The position numbers and the translations under genes are program-made. From positions 62,001 through 126,000 of the forward strand of contig QFXC01000013.1 in NCBI GenBank assembly GCA_003349885.1: a DNA stretch of 64,000 bases, read 5' to 3'. The notes beneath the pieces were generated by a model that did no database searches, was not told the DNA's origin, and saw only the letters and a list, made by a program, of their open reading frames with translations. Shown here piece after piece: positions 9,184 to 16,533 of this stretch (positions are counted from its first letter, which is position 1; the number at the start of each line of letters is the position of its first letter). The stretch comes from an endosymbiont of Galathealinum brachiosum (GTDB lineage: Bacteria > Pseudomonadota > Gammaproteobacteria > SZUA-229).

Positions 9184-9813
9184 ATGAAAACCAACTATTG
9201 GAAAGCAGGCATTGCGTCTGCAGCATTACTTATCTCTGGAACCTCTCAGGCAGCACTGGTTACCCTTACTTATTCCGGCACTTATGAATCATTTGGTGGC
9301 GCTGCAATTGAAACCGTTATTACATTCGATACAAGCGTTTTACCAGAGACGCCTGTTATTGGCTCAGCCAATTTACAGCACATTGATATACTATCTGCTG
9401 AATACACAACTGGCGGTGTAACAACTCAAATCAATCTTGCTGGTGCAACATATGGAAATCCCGAATCAACAAGATTTTCTTTTGATTCGGGGTTTTATCA
9501 GGGCTCGTCAAATGGCTCAATGTTTTCACTTGATTCAGGCACAAACAATGTAACCTATGCTGGCCAATACAATCCAGGTAGCGGATTTACTGACTTTGCT
9601 TTTTCAGGAACTAGCTACGACGTTGATTTAACCAGCTCGGGTATTTTAACTGGCACATATGATTTTGAAGGTTATGCAAACGGTTATTTTATTGCTGAAA
9701 GCTTACATGTTGAAGTTAGTGGTGTTTCAGCGGTTCCTGTACCTGCAGCAGTATGGTTATTTGGTTCTGGTTTAATAGGTTTGGCAGGTATAGCGAGAAG
9801 ACGCAGCATTTAA
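9184..9813 (+). CDS. Exported protein with PEP-CTERM/VPxPA sorting tail
   Basis: This 209-residue protein begins with a signal peptide (residues 1-22). It ends with the sorting signature Val-Pro-Val-Pro-Ala-Ala-Val-Trp-Leu-Phe-Gly-Ser-Gly, a membrane segment and Arg-Arg-Arg. Such tails are recognised by an exosortase (none is in the window) and direct proteins to the surface, often with exopolysaccharide. The body is beta-rich with many Gly, Ser and Thr. The start chosen is the ATG after AAGGAA; an upstream ATG at 9127 would add 19 residues without a ribosome site. A strong terminator follows. Confidence 0.8.
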   Translation: MKTNYWKAGIASAALLISGTSQAALVTLTYSGTYESFGGAAIETVITFDTSVLPETPVIGSANLQHIDILSAEYTTGGVTTQINLAGATYGNPESTRFSFDSGFYQGSSNGSMFSLDSGTNNVTYAGQYNPGSGFTDFAFSGTSYDVDLTSSGILTGTYDFEGYANGYFIAESLHVEVSGVSAVPVPAAVWLFGSGLIGLAGIARRRSI

Positions 9814-9831
9814 TTACCGCCTTTAAACTGA

Positions 9832-9868
9832 GCATAAAAAAAGCCCCTGAACGGGGCTTTTTTTATGC
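9832..9868. terminator. Bidirectional rho-independent terminator
   Basis: AGCCCC-TGAAC-GGGGCT is flanked by runs of A on the left and T on the right, giving a strong hairpin with U-tracts on both strands. It sits between the convergent PEP-CTERM and Sel1 genes. Confidence 0.9.
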
Positions 9869-9903
9869 TCTGGAAAAATACTAGGGCATGATAATAATGT
9901 TTA

Positions 9904-10335
9904 TTAAAAACCAGCTTTTTTATACCATTCCTGTGCAATTTCCTGATTTTTCTCAACACCCTTACCTTCTTCATACATCATGGCAATCGTTGTCATTGAA
10001 CCCAGCATTTCCTGCTCTGCTGCTTTCTTGAACCAGACTAATGCTTCTGTGAAATCCTGAGCCACACACTCACCTTCCATATACATAAAGCCTAAACCAT
10101 GTTGCGCAATAGCATCACCTGCTTCTGCTGCTAACTTCATGTATTTAAACGCATTATCATCGTTAGCTACCACACCCAGACCATTCTGATACATAATGGC
10201 TACTTTATGTTGTGCATTTGCATCACCTTCATCTGCATATTGCAGTAACAGACGCATTGCCTGCGTAAAATCTCTTGATTCAAATGCCGCATAACCACTG
10301 GCCAGGCCAGGATCGATATTAGGTGCGTCAGACAT
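9904..10335 (-). CDS. Sel1-repeat (TPR-like) protein
   Basis: This 143-residue protein is almost wholly Sel1-type repeats of about 36 residues (Ala-Gln-His-Lys-Val-Ala-Ile-Met-Tyr, Ala-Gln-His-Gly-Leu-Gly-Phe-Met-Tyr and a third copy ending Trp-Tyr-Lys-Lys-Ala). These helical solenoids bind other proteins. There is no signal peptide, so it is likely cytoplasmic. It is monocistronic, converging on the PEP-CTERM gene. The partner is unknown. Confidence 0.8.
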   Translation of the reverse strand: MSDAPNIDPGLASGYAAFESRDFTQAMRLLLQYADEGDANAQHKVAIMYQNGLGVVANDDNAFKYMKLAAEAGDAIAQHGLGFMYMEGECVAQDFTEALVWFKKAAEQEMLGSMTTIAMMYEEGKGVEKNQEIAQEWYKKAGF

Positions 10336-10590
10336 GGGTAAACCTCTTTAACTATTAAAATTCAGTATGCTGGAAGTACAGAGAATAATTCTCATTTCAG
10401 CCAGCTATTTTAACAGAATTAATCCTGCTACATAAACTGATTGCTTGTGTGGATTAACTAATAAGTAAGTTGTTTCACTAAAAATACAGCTCAAAATCCC
10501 TAATCTGACTGACAATCATCAGATAGACCTTGATTTTTAGCTTTTTAACCTTAAAATTCCCACTCCAAGCAGGGATAGAGGGTATACCCT

Positions 10591-10631
10591 CCCTATAGGG
10601 ATATATAGACGGCTTATATGTCTGCTATAAT
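10591..10631 (+). promoter_or_regulatory. Putative activator-dependent promoter of the 64-aa gene
   Basis: A CCCTATAGGGATA box (10591-10603) is followed after 22 bases by an extended -10 (TGC-TATAAT, hexamer 10626-10631). No good -35 hexamer is present. The box would be centred near -41, the usual place for a class II activator. A second palindrome, GAGGGTATACCCTC, lies just upstream at 10579-10592. The same box and spacing recur before four other genes in this island. The remaining 10336-10590 shows no gene. Confidence 0.6.
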
Positions 10632-10743
10632 ACTGCCCATTACGAAATTGACTACTATTAGTTATTTCAACTTTTTTAATGTCGCTGGTACTAATATCAA
10701 CGACGTGACTTAAATAAACAAGATCCTTACCCAGGAGTAAGCT

Positions 10744-10938
10744 ATGAACCAAGAATATTACGATACAGTTGTTAAACTGGAAAAAGATGGTATCGATCCA
10801 GAGTATATCCAGGGCTGGCAGGGCGGTTATGTATGTAACCCAGAGCGTGAAGAGCAGCGTACTAACGATGCATATGATGCTGGTTTTGAAGACGGTAGCG
10901 ATCACAACACAGATAACGCTTCTAAATTTAAAGCTTAA
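10744..10938 (+). CDS. Small conserved-looking acidic protein, 64 aa
   Basis: This 64-residue, strongly acidic protein has no signal peptide. A Gly-Trp-Gln-Gly-Gly-Tyr segment and a Tyr-Asp-Ala-Gly-Phe-Glu-Asp-Gly segment loosely recall the repeated aromatic-Gly turns of ribosome modulation factor, but the basic character of that family is missing. An AGGAG ribosome site lies five bases before the ATG. It has its own strong promoter (10591-10631) with the box shared with dsr, and a strong terminator after it, so it is probably abundant. The longer opposite-strand frame across it is a shadow. Function unknown. Confidence 0.75.
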   Translation: MNQEYYDTVVKLEKDGIDPEYIQGWQGGYVCNPEREEQRTNDAYDAGFEDGSDHNTDNASKFKA

Positions 10939-10960
10939 TTTTAGCTTTTAGTTAGACGTA

Positions 10961-11002
10961 AAAAAGGCCGGGCCCTGTTATTAGGTAGCCCGGCCTTTTT
11001 TT
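10961..11002. terminator. Strong rho-independent terminator
   Basis: AAGGCCGGGC pairs with GCCCGGCCTT, flanked by A-runs and a seven-base T-run, 22 bases after the stop codon of the 64-aa gene. Confidence 0.92.
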
Positions 11003-11035
11003 GTGCGTGAAATAAAATTATTAGCTGGTAAATTG

Positions 11036-11195
11036 CACTGTTCAGCCACATCTTCTCCGCTCTGTCACCTGTTGTGATGCCATCAAAAGTTTTACGGAGC
11101 GACTTACTACACTGTCAGCTCCTGATGGTATGGGTTAAGGGGACAGGGCTTAAAAAGCAAGACTTATCCCCGATGGAGATGTGCCATGACAGTGT
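11036..11195 (+). repeat. Structured repeat, copy 1
   Basis: First of four related elements in 5.7 kb. The outermost arms CACTGTT/GACAGTG and CACATCT/AGATGTG pair, and CTGTCACC faces GGGGACAG with one mismatch. An inner hairpin is ACTGTCAG-CTC-CTGATGGT, allowing G-U pairs. The long CGGGGA-type 5' arm seen in copies 2 and 4 is missing. It lies between the 64-aa gene's terminator and the 3' end of the gene at 11207-11785. Confidence 0.7.
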
Positions 11196-11206
11196 AAGTT
11201 AGTTTC

Positions 11207-11785
11207 TTACCCCAGCTTCGCTGTACTTCGTCCATCCACCATTTCGTATTTAGATTTCTTCAGATTTTCTATCATCTCCGGCACTTCAATCTCGATAATC
11301 TGGTCTGTAATCCATTTATTATCTCTGGCACCCATTTCAGCACTGATAAAATCACCAAAATCACGCTTATATTGAAAACCCGGCATTTCTTTATCATCTA
11401 TCCATGAACACTCGGCATAAGCATTCAGACGTTTATTCAGTGTATCTATAAAGTCTTTTTTATAATCGACATCTCTACCAAGTAAATCCTCACAGTTTTC
11501 CTGAAAGGTTTTTGAGAGTTTAATAGCATATTTAGCAACAAACTCCTGACGCTCCTCAGCACTCATCTGTCCTGCAACTAAACGATCAGTAACAGACACT
11601 AAAAATGCCAGTGCTTCACGTATCACATCCAGTCTTTGCTTATGTGTATCAGTCTGAAAATTTTCATTCTCAAGGTTCAATACTAGTGCCGCAGCAATAC
11701 GCCATGAAATAAAGGCCATGGTATTGGCTTTTTCATCAACAGACACGGTGCGTTCTTTATCGTGCCACTTGGTTCTCATTCTCAT
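11207..11785 (-). CDS. Unknown cytoplasmic protein in the sulfur island
   Basis: This is a 192-residue soluble, helical protein without signal peptide, membrane segment or recognised domain. It is divergent from the Sfum_1244-like gene. Its promoter (11829-11869) carries the same box and spacing as the dsr promoter. That suggests co-regulation with sulfur oxidation, which is an inference from sequence pattern. The 3' end abuts structured repeat copy 1 by 11 bases. Confidence 0.65.
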   Translation of the reverse strand: MRMRTKWHDKERTVSVDEKANTMAFISWRIAAALVLNLENENFQTDTHKQRLDVIREALAFLVSVTDRLVAGQMSAEERQEFVAKYAIKLSKTFQENCEDLLGRDVDYKKDFIDTLNKRLNAYAECSWIDDKEMPGFQYKRDFGDFISAEMGARDNKWITDQIIEIEVPEMIENLKKSKYEMVDGRSTAKLG

Positions 11786-11828
11786 GGTGTGTACTCTTAA
11801 TGCTTACGGAAGATATTAATGATTAAAT

Positions 11829-11869
11829 AGTATACTATTTAAGTCAGGAATTATGCTATCCCTAATAGG
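11829..11869 (-). promoter_or_regulatory. Divergent promoter with shared box
   Basis: On the minus strand CCTATTAGGGATA is followed after 22 bases by TATACT, upstream of the gene at 11207-11785. The -10 lies inside a perfect 16-base palindrome AAATAGTATACTATTT (11825-11840). The same bases therefore give a TATACT -10 on the plus strand, about 37 bases before the Sfum_1244-like start. One palindrome may serve both directions. Confidence 0.6.
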
Positions 11870-11872
11870 TAT

Positions 11873-12904
11873 ATGAAAACAATTGCCCAACAAATTCAGC
11901 AAAACTGTCATATTTCGGATGCTCAATATGCAGGCAACTACACCCTGTGTATCTACTTACTAAAAATGCGTGAATTTTATCGCTGGGAATCACAATTACC
12001 CTTCTCCCAGAAACTTGATAATAATGATATTGGTGACTGGCTCACTCAACGAGAAGGGCTTTGGGATGAAATTGATGAACAACCGCTTACAAACCTGTTA
12101 ATTGATAATGAAAAATTTAACTGCTTTGAAAGTGACAAAATAAATAAACAACTGGAAAAGCATAAACTGGTTTATAGCGGCGGTTATGGTTTATATGGAA
12201 AACCGGTTTTCTTTTTAGGGGAGTTACTACATAAGGAAGCGCATGATGATTACACCCTTTATATTTCCGGTAAAGAACTAGCCAGAGATTTAGCTGCACC
12301 GCCTGGCATGGCTCAGGATAAAACAGTTTATATAAGGCGTGAATCATTACGCAGATTTATCTGGGAAAAGTTTGAAGAATCTCACTGGCACAAACAGGAA
12401 AACCCCTTATCAAGAGCCCTTGCCTGTTATGATTTCAACAATCAGCCAGAATATGCTTTAGAAAAAATGACTGATAATGAAGTAAATACGGTTTTACAGC
12501 ATGAAATAGGTGAGATTCAGGCGGGTAAAATTTTAGGTGACCAATGGGAAGAAATGTTAATTAATCTGCCCCACTCTCAGGCAGAAATTATGGCCCGGGC
12601 AGTACGTGATAATATTGCTGATATGCTCTCTACCCTGCCAAAATTACTGGATAAAAATGAAGCAGCACAAATACATTTTTATTTTGCCAATATGAGTGCC
12701 ATGCGTAAAATGATTTTCCCGGGACTACCCGATGCTTATAAAAGCTGGCTTGTAAAAGGTGATTCAAAAGAATTTAAAAACATGTTTTCTGTTGCCAGTA
12801 GTCACTGGATCAACATGGCAGAACAGATGCTTGGCATTTACAAACAGCACGGTGATAAAGCCCATACTAAAATAGAAACATTGATTAATAACAATTACCT
12901 TTAA
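11873..12904 (+). CDS. Sfum_1244-family protein
   Basis: This 343-residue soluble protein matches my memory of the Sfum_1244 family. The matches are an N-terminal Asn-Cys-His-Ile-Ser-Asp-Ala, the block Leu-Lys-Met-Arg-Glu-Phe-Tyr-Arg-Trp-Glu near residue 30, Gly-Lys-Glu-Leu-Ala-Arg-Asp-Leu-Ala-Ala-Pro-Pro near 140 and His-Glu-Ile-Gly-Glu near 210. The family's function is not known to me. It occurs here in a sulfur-oxidation island. Its start lies within the shared-box region, and a GGTATATG sequence gives a weak ribosome site. Confidence 0.7.
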   Translation: MKTIAQQIQQNCHISDAQYAGNYTLCIYLLKMREFYRWESQLPFSQKLDNNDIGDWLTQREGLWDEIDEQPLTNLLIDNEKFNCFESDKINKQLEKHKLVYSGGYGLYGKPVFFLGELLHKEAHDDYTLYISGKELARDLAAPPGMAQDKTVYIRRESLRRFIWEKFEESHWHKQENPLSRALACYDFNNQPEYALEKMTDNEVNTVLQHEIGEIQAGKILGDQWEEMLINLPHSQAEIMARAVRDNIADMLSTLPKLLDKNEAAQIHFYFANMSAMRKMIFPGLPDAYKSWLVKGDSKEFKNMFSVASSHWINMAEQMLGIYKQHGDKAHTKIETLINNNYL

Positions 12905-13039
12905 TCAATAACAGATAAAATCGAATAACTTACCTACCACCCTGAACCTGATGAAGGGTCTGGTGTAATGATTTATTACTAAAGAGCACGAAATCAGAAC
13001 CTTCGGTTTCGCTCGGAATGACAAAGAAGAAACTTAACT

Positions 13040-13648
13040 ATGTACCACGACTCTACACAAAGAAAACCACTCGTTAACTTTAAAGAAGTTAAAGAAAACA
13101 GCTTTATTTTTATCAATGAGAATGCCCTTCCTAAAGATATATGCAGGGAAATGATTCGTCGGTTTGAAAGTGATAAAGAAGCGCAATATCGAGGGCGTAT
13201 AGGTCAGGATTTTAAAGAAGATCATAATATAAAAAAATCAACTGATTTAGCTATTCATGCACATGAGCACTGGCGCGATATCTCACAGGAATTGATGCGC
13301 TCTTTAGGCCAGTCTTTACGTGAATTCTCAGATGCTTTTCCCTTTTTCAAAGGCCCGTTTAAAGACGTTGGTTACAATATGCAGCGTACATCTGAAGGCG
13401 AGTATTATAACTGGCACATTGATGGTGGCAGCCATGAATTTGCTGATAGACAGTTAGTCGCATTATGGTACCTGAATGATGTTGAAGGCCCGGGTGGCGC
13501 TACGGAATTTATGTTTCAGGATGTTGCAGTACAACCCAAAGAAGGTGCTTTAGTATTATTTCCTACATTCTGGACACATGAACACAGAAACTCACAATTA
13601 GAAAAAGGCGTGAAATATGTAGCCACAACCTGGTTATCTTTTGCTTAA
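13040..13648 (+). CDS. 2OG-Fe(II) dioxygenase-like protein
   Basis: This 202-residue protein has the double-stranded beta-helix metal triad His126-x-Asp128 (in Trp-His-Ile-Asp-Gly-Gly) and His180 (in Phe-Trp-Thr-His). A basic residue follows near 192, as needed to hold 2-oxoglutarate. This fits the prolyl-hydroxylase-like Fe(II) oxygenases; the substrate is unknown. The 135-base gap before it has a small hairpin (ACCCT/AGGGT) but no clear promoter. A GNAT gene follows after 16 bases, probably co-transcribed. Confidence 0.8.
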   Translation: MYHDSTQRKPLVNFKEVKENSFIFINENALPKDICREMIRRFESDKEAQYRGRIGQDFKEDHNIKKSTDLAIHAHEHWRDISQELMRSLGQSLREFSDAFPFFKGPFKDVGYNMQRTSEGEYYNWHIDGGSHEFADRQLVALWYLNDVEGPGGATEFMFQDVAVQPKEGALVLFPTFWTHEHRNSQLEKGVKYVATTWLSFA

Positions 13649-13664
13649 ATTTTAAGTTCGTATT

Positions 13665-14093
13665 TTGAAAATAACATCACCAAAAACTGAAGAAGAATTT
13701 CGACAATACTATAATTTACGCTGGCGTATTCTACGTAAACCCTGGAACCAGCCTGAAGGAAGCGAACGAGATAAATCAGATACTGATTGTTATCATATTA
13801 TCGCCATTGATAATAAAATTATTTATGGCGTTGCTCGTTTAGAATTCCCGACAAATACAAGTGCACAACTTCGTTATATGGCTGTAGATGATTCATATCA
13901 GGGCCAGGGTATAGGTCGCCATATCGTTACACACATGGAACAGTATGCTAAGAATAACAATATGGATAAACTGTTTTTGAATGCCAGAGAAAATGCCGTG
14001 GGTTTTTATGAAAAACTAGGGTATAAAATAACTGACAAAACTTATATTTTATTTGACTCGATTCAGCATTATAAAATGATAAAAAAATTATAA
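13665..14093 (+). CDS. GNAT-family N-acetyltransferase
   Basis: This 142-residue GNAT enzyme has the acetyl-CoA loop Gln-Gly-Gln-Gly-Ile-Gly near residues 84-89 and the C-terminal Asn-Ala-Arg-Glu-Asn-Ala-Val-Gly-Phe-Tyr-Glu-Lys-Leu-Gly-Tyr block. The start codon appears to be TTG with a poor ribosome site, so translation may be coupled to the dioxygenase 16 bases upstream. Substrate unknown. Confidence 0.82.
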   Translation: MKITSPKTEEEFRQYYNLRWRILRKPWNQPEGSERDKSDTDCYHIIAIDNKIIYGVARLEFPTNTSAQLRYMAVDDSYQGQGIGRHIVTHMEQYAKNNNMDKLFLNARENAVGFYEKLGYKITDKTYILFDSIQHYKMIKKL

Positions 14094-14147
14094 ATATATT
14101 TTCACGAAGAAAAAATTCACAGTTTAATTTTCTAGTGATAGTACATG

Positions 14148-14323
14148 CTGTTAAGGAACATATCCCTCGGGGAAAGAGCATCTTTCCCGCTCTGTCCCCT
14201 GTTGTGATGCCATCAAGCGTTTTGCGGAGTCGGCTCACTACACTGTCAGTGCATAGTGGTATGGATTAAGGGGACAGGGCGCAGAAAACGCGACCTTTCC
14301 CCGAGGGAGATGTGCTTTAACAG
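14148..14323 (+). repeat. Structured repeat, copy 2
   Basis: This is the most complete copy. The outermost CTGTTAA/TTAACAG pair, then CCCTCGGGGAAAG pairs perfectly with CTTTCCCCGAGGG (13 bp). CTGTCCCC pairs with GGGGACAG, TGATG with CATCA, and CACTA with TAGTG. GCG-CAGAAAA-CGC forms a small 3' hairpin. It lies between convergent gene ends (GNAT and the 14365-14685 gene). Confidence 0.75.
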
Positions 14324-14364
14324 GGCACAGATATTAAAAAATAAACCTGATTAAATTATATATT

Positions 14365-14685
14365 TTACACTTCAATATCTATATCACTTATTTCAAAATC
14401 TGAGCTTACTGTTACTCTTTTTAAATCAGGAAACTTACTTAAAATATAAGAAGCCTGTAAATAAAAATCACGAATTTTTTCCTGGTGTATCGCACTTACA
14501 ACATTATTAGCTGTAAATTGACAGCGCTGCTCTAAATCTGGAGTATCAATCCAGTAACGACCTAACTGTATACCCTTATCAAACTCTGCATCCATATCGT
14601 TATGAACATTTTGCAACTCCTGCATAAGTTCATCTTTCACTTCCAGTGTATAAGACTCTTCATCGATGGTAATATTAAAGTTCAT
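14365..14685 (-). CDS. Small unknown cytoplasmic protein
   Basis: This is a 106-residue acidic protein, beginning Met-Asn-Phe-Asn-Ile-Thr-Ile-Asp-Glu-Glu. I chose the ATG at 14685 because the longer frame (to 14811) would run into the start of the divergent hydroxylase gene and lacks a ribosome site. One cysteine near residue 55. No domain recognised. Confidence 0.6.
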   Translation of the reverse strand: MNFNITIDEESYTLEVKDELMQELQNVHNDMDAEFDKGIQLGRYWIDTPDLEQRCQFTANNVVSAIHQEKIRDFYLQASYILSKFPDLKRVTVSSDFEISDIDIEV

Positions 14686-14772
14686 AAAGTTAACTCTGCT
14701 CAATGTCGAAATTTTATTTGATGCTATTATACCAGAGTAAAACACCTCTAAATACATTAAAAAGAGAAGATT

Positions 14773-15447
14773 ATGCTTGTTATTGTTCCTGAAGTTTTGA
14801 ATACAGATCAATTAAAAAAAGTGCGGGACCTTTTACAAAACGCTGATTATGTTGATGGAAGATTAAGTGCGGGTAAAACAGCACGTAAAGTTAAAAAAAA
14901 TCACGAATTAGCTGCAGACTCAAAACTACATGGTCAGTTAAATAATATTGTAATGAATTCACTATATAACCACCCTGTTTATCAGGCGGCTGTATTACCG
15001 CATCGATTAGCAACTCCTTTCTATGCACGTTACGAACCGGGTGAAACTTATGGTCAGCATGTGGATGACCCCATTATGGGACCAATGCAGGGGCGTTACC
15101 GTACAGATGTTTCTACAACCATTTTTATAAATGATCCTGAAGACTATGAAGGTGGAGAAACAGTTATACAAACCCAGGCAGGTGAACAACGAATCAAATT
15201 AGCCGCTGGCAGCGCTGTAACCTATCCTTCTGGTTCACTGCACTATGTAGCTGAAGTAACCAAAGGAACCCGTCTGGTGGCTGTTACATGGGCGCAAAGT
15301 TTAATAAGAGAAGCTGAAAAACGTGAATTGCTGTTCAATTTGCATAAAACACGTGAAGCGTTACAGAAAAAATACCCGGATGATGAAGAAGTGGTGAAAG
15401 TTGATCATACGTATATTAATTTGATGCGTATGTGGGCTGAGATTTAG
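14773..15447 (+). CDS. PKHD-type Fe(II)/2OG hydroxylase (YbiX/PiuC family)
   Basis: This 224-residue enzyme matches the PKHD-type hydroxylases. Its metal ligands are His96-x-Asp98 (Gln-His-Val-Asp-Asp) and His157 (Gly-Ser-Leu-His-Tyr), with Arg167 as the 2-oxoglutarate anchor. Length and the Tyr-Glu-Gly-Gly-Glu-Thr block agree with the family. Elsewhere these proteins are often tied to iron supply. An AGAGAAG ribosome site precedes the ATG. Here it lies among sulfur-oxidation genes with no siderophore receptor nearby. Confidence 0.9.
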   Translation: MLVIVPEVLNTDQLKKVRDLLQNADYVDGRLSAGKTARKVKKNHELAADSKLHGQLNNIVMNSLYNHPVYQAAVLPHRLATPFYARYEPGETYGQHVDDPIMGPMQGRYRTDVSTTIFINDPEDYEGGETVIQTQAGEQRIKLAAGSAVTYPSGSLHYVAEVTKGTRLVAVTWAQSLIREAEKRELLFNLHKTREALQKKYPDDEEVVKVDHTYINLMRMWAEI

Positions 15448-15470
15448 TCGTACATTTGGAAATAATTAGC

Positions 15471-15626
15471 CTGTCATGGAACATCTTTCCCGCTCTATCC
15501 CCTGTTGTGATGCCATCAAGAGCTTTACGAAGTCAACTCACTACACTGTCAGTACATAGTGGTATAGGTTAAGGGAACAGGGCGCAGAAAACGCGACCTT
15601 TCCCCGATGGAGAAGAGCCTAAACAG
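15471..15626 (+). repeat. Structured repeat, copy 3
   Basis: This copy shares the core CATCTTTCCCGCTCTATCCC through GATGCCATCA, the CACTA/TAGTG hairpin and the GCGCAGAAAACGCGACC block with copy 2. As in copy 1, the long 5' outer arm is shortened. CCCTGTT/AACAGGG pairs perfectly and replaces the inner stem. It sits between convergent genes, 23 bases after the hydroxylase stop codon. Confidence 0.72.
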
Positions 15627-15664
15627 TACAACCTACCAAAACATAAATCACTTTATTTTTCCCA

Positions 15665-15696
15665 CAAAAAAGGCCGGAACTAGTCCGGCCTTTTTA
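15665..15696. terminator. Bidirectional rho-independent terminator
   Basis: AAAAAGGCCGGA and TCCGGCCTTTTT form a perfect 12-bp arm with a short ACTAG-region loop. It lies 21 bases after the stop of the minus-strand gene 15717-15920 and resembles the terminator at 10961-11002. Confidence 0.9.
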
Positions 15697-15716
15697 ATCA
15701 ACATTAAGATTAGATC

Positions 15717-15920
15717 TTAACGATGAGAACCTTTATCAGCATGAGCTGCATCAACAAGAGCCTGTGACTTCTCGTTGAAAGATTCACGGTAACCGTCAAG
15801 TACTGAACCAGACTCTGGTGTGAAATATTTCTCAGCACTGTAACCGTTCTTGTGCTCATCTTCGATGAATTTCTTCTGCATATCGATCAGTTCTTTGATC
15901 ATTGCATCTCTATCAGCCAT
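15717..15920 (-). CDS. Small conserved-looking protein, 67 aa
   Basis: This 67-residue charged, helical protein has no cysteines, signal peptide or membrane segment. GAGGG lies seven bases before the ATG. It has its own promoter with the shared box (15974-16015) and a strong terminator, the same arrangement as the 64-aa gene at 10744. Both are probably well expressed together with dsr. No recognised domain. Confidence 0.7.
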   Translation of the reverse strand: MADRDAMIKELIDMQKKFIEDEHKNGYSAEKYFTPESGSVLDGYRESFNEKSQALVDAAHADKGSHR

Positions 15921-15973
15921 GGTATTACCCTCATGAATTCTTTTGTTTGCGTATTAACCGCATCGTGTGACGG

Positions 15974-16015
15974 ATTATAGACGCATTTATAGTAAAAAGC
16001 CTCTACCCCATTAGG
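15974..16015 (-). promoter_or_regulatory. Putative promoter with shared box
   Basis: On the minus strand CCTAATGGGGTA (16004-16015) is followed after 24 bases by a consensus -10 TATAAT (15974-15979). No -35 hexamer is visible, as in the other members of this set. It drives the 67-aa gene. Confidence 0.6.
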
Positions 16016-16046
16016 AATAGAGACTATATTTTTTGCAAAACAGCTA

Positions 16047-16370
16047 TTAATAGCCGCCTTTACGAGTCGACATTGGGCAACCACCGATTTTCAGGCCTTG
16101 CTTAGATGGCATACCAGGAAACATTTCATACATTTCCTTAGACTTAACCTTACGACCCCAGATTTTGCCCATAGCTTTCATAATGCCACGCTCATTTGGC
16201 TCATCACCACCAACCACTTCTTCACGAACGTACTTAACTACATCCCAGTGCTCTTGTGTTGGATCGATTTCTTCTTCAGCGAAAAGCTCAGCTGCGATTT
16301 CTTCGTTCCAGTCGTTAATGTCAACTAGGTAACCTTTTTCAGTTCTTTCAACAGAATCAAGTGCTGCCAT
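16047..16370 (-). CDS. DsrC-like protein lacking both C-terminal cysteines
   Basis: This 107-residue member of the DsrC/TusE/RspA superfamily has the Tyr-Leu-Val-Asp ... Trp ... Glu-His-Trp and Tyr-Glu-Met-Phe-Pro-Gly blocks. DsrC carries two redox cysteines at the C-terminus. Here the first position is Leu93 and the tail ends Arg-Lys-Gly-Gly-Tyr. The only cysteine, Cys98, lies where DsrC has a leucine. It therefore cannot act as a normal trisulfide carrier. The Cys-less RspA group has been proposed to be regulatory. It has its own shared-box promoter. Confidence 0.85.
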   Translation of the reverse strand: MAALDSVERTEKGYLVDINDWNEEIAAELFAEEEIDPTQEHWDVVKYVREEVVGGDEPNERGIMKAMGKIWGRKVKSKEMYEMFPGMPSKQGLKIGGCPMSTRKGGY

Positions 16371-16423
16371 GATATTGCCTCAATTTTAATAAATTCGTTA
16401 AATGTGTAAAATTATGGGGTCGT

Positions 16424-16465
16424 ACTTTAAGACAAAATAATGAAAAAGTCGATTATCCCATTAGA
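16424..16465 (-). promoter_or_regulatory. Putative promoter with shared box
   Basis: On the minus strand TCTAATGGGATA (16454-16465) is followed after 24 bases by TAAAGT (16424-16429), about 54 bases before the DsrC-like start codon. A GATATATATC palindrome overlaps the upstream side of the box. The rest of 16371-16716 is taken by structured repeat copy 4. Confidence 0.5.
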
Positions 16466-16533
16466 TATATATCAGGATAAGTTGTGTTAATACCGAAAAC
16501 AACAAATGGCTATGAACTGTAAGATTTTACACC

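Noticed and set aside
10537-10905. 122-codon minus-strand frame with hydrophobic N-terminus
   Set aside because: It overlaps the 64-aa gene antisense, has no ribosome site, and covers the promoter and terminator context of the plus-strand gene.
10744-10938. Ribosome modulation factor
   Set aside because: Only short aromatic-Gly segments are similar; the protein is strongly acidic whereas RMF is basic, so I left the gene unassigned.
14686-14811. Longer start for the small minus-strand gene
   Set aside because: It would overlap the start of the divergent PKHD hydroxylase gene and adds a hydrophobic segment with no ribosome site.
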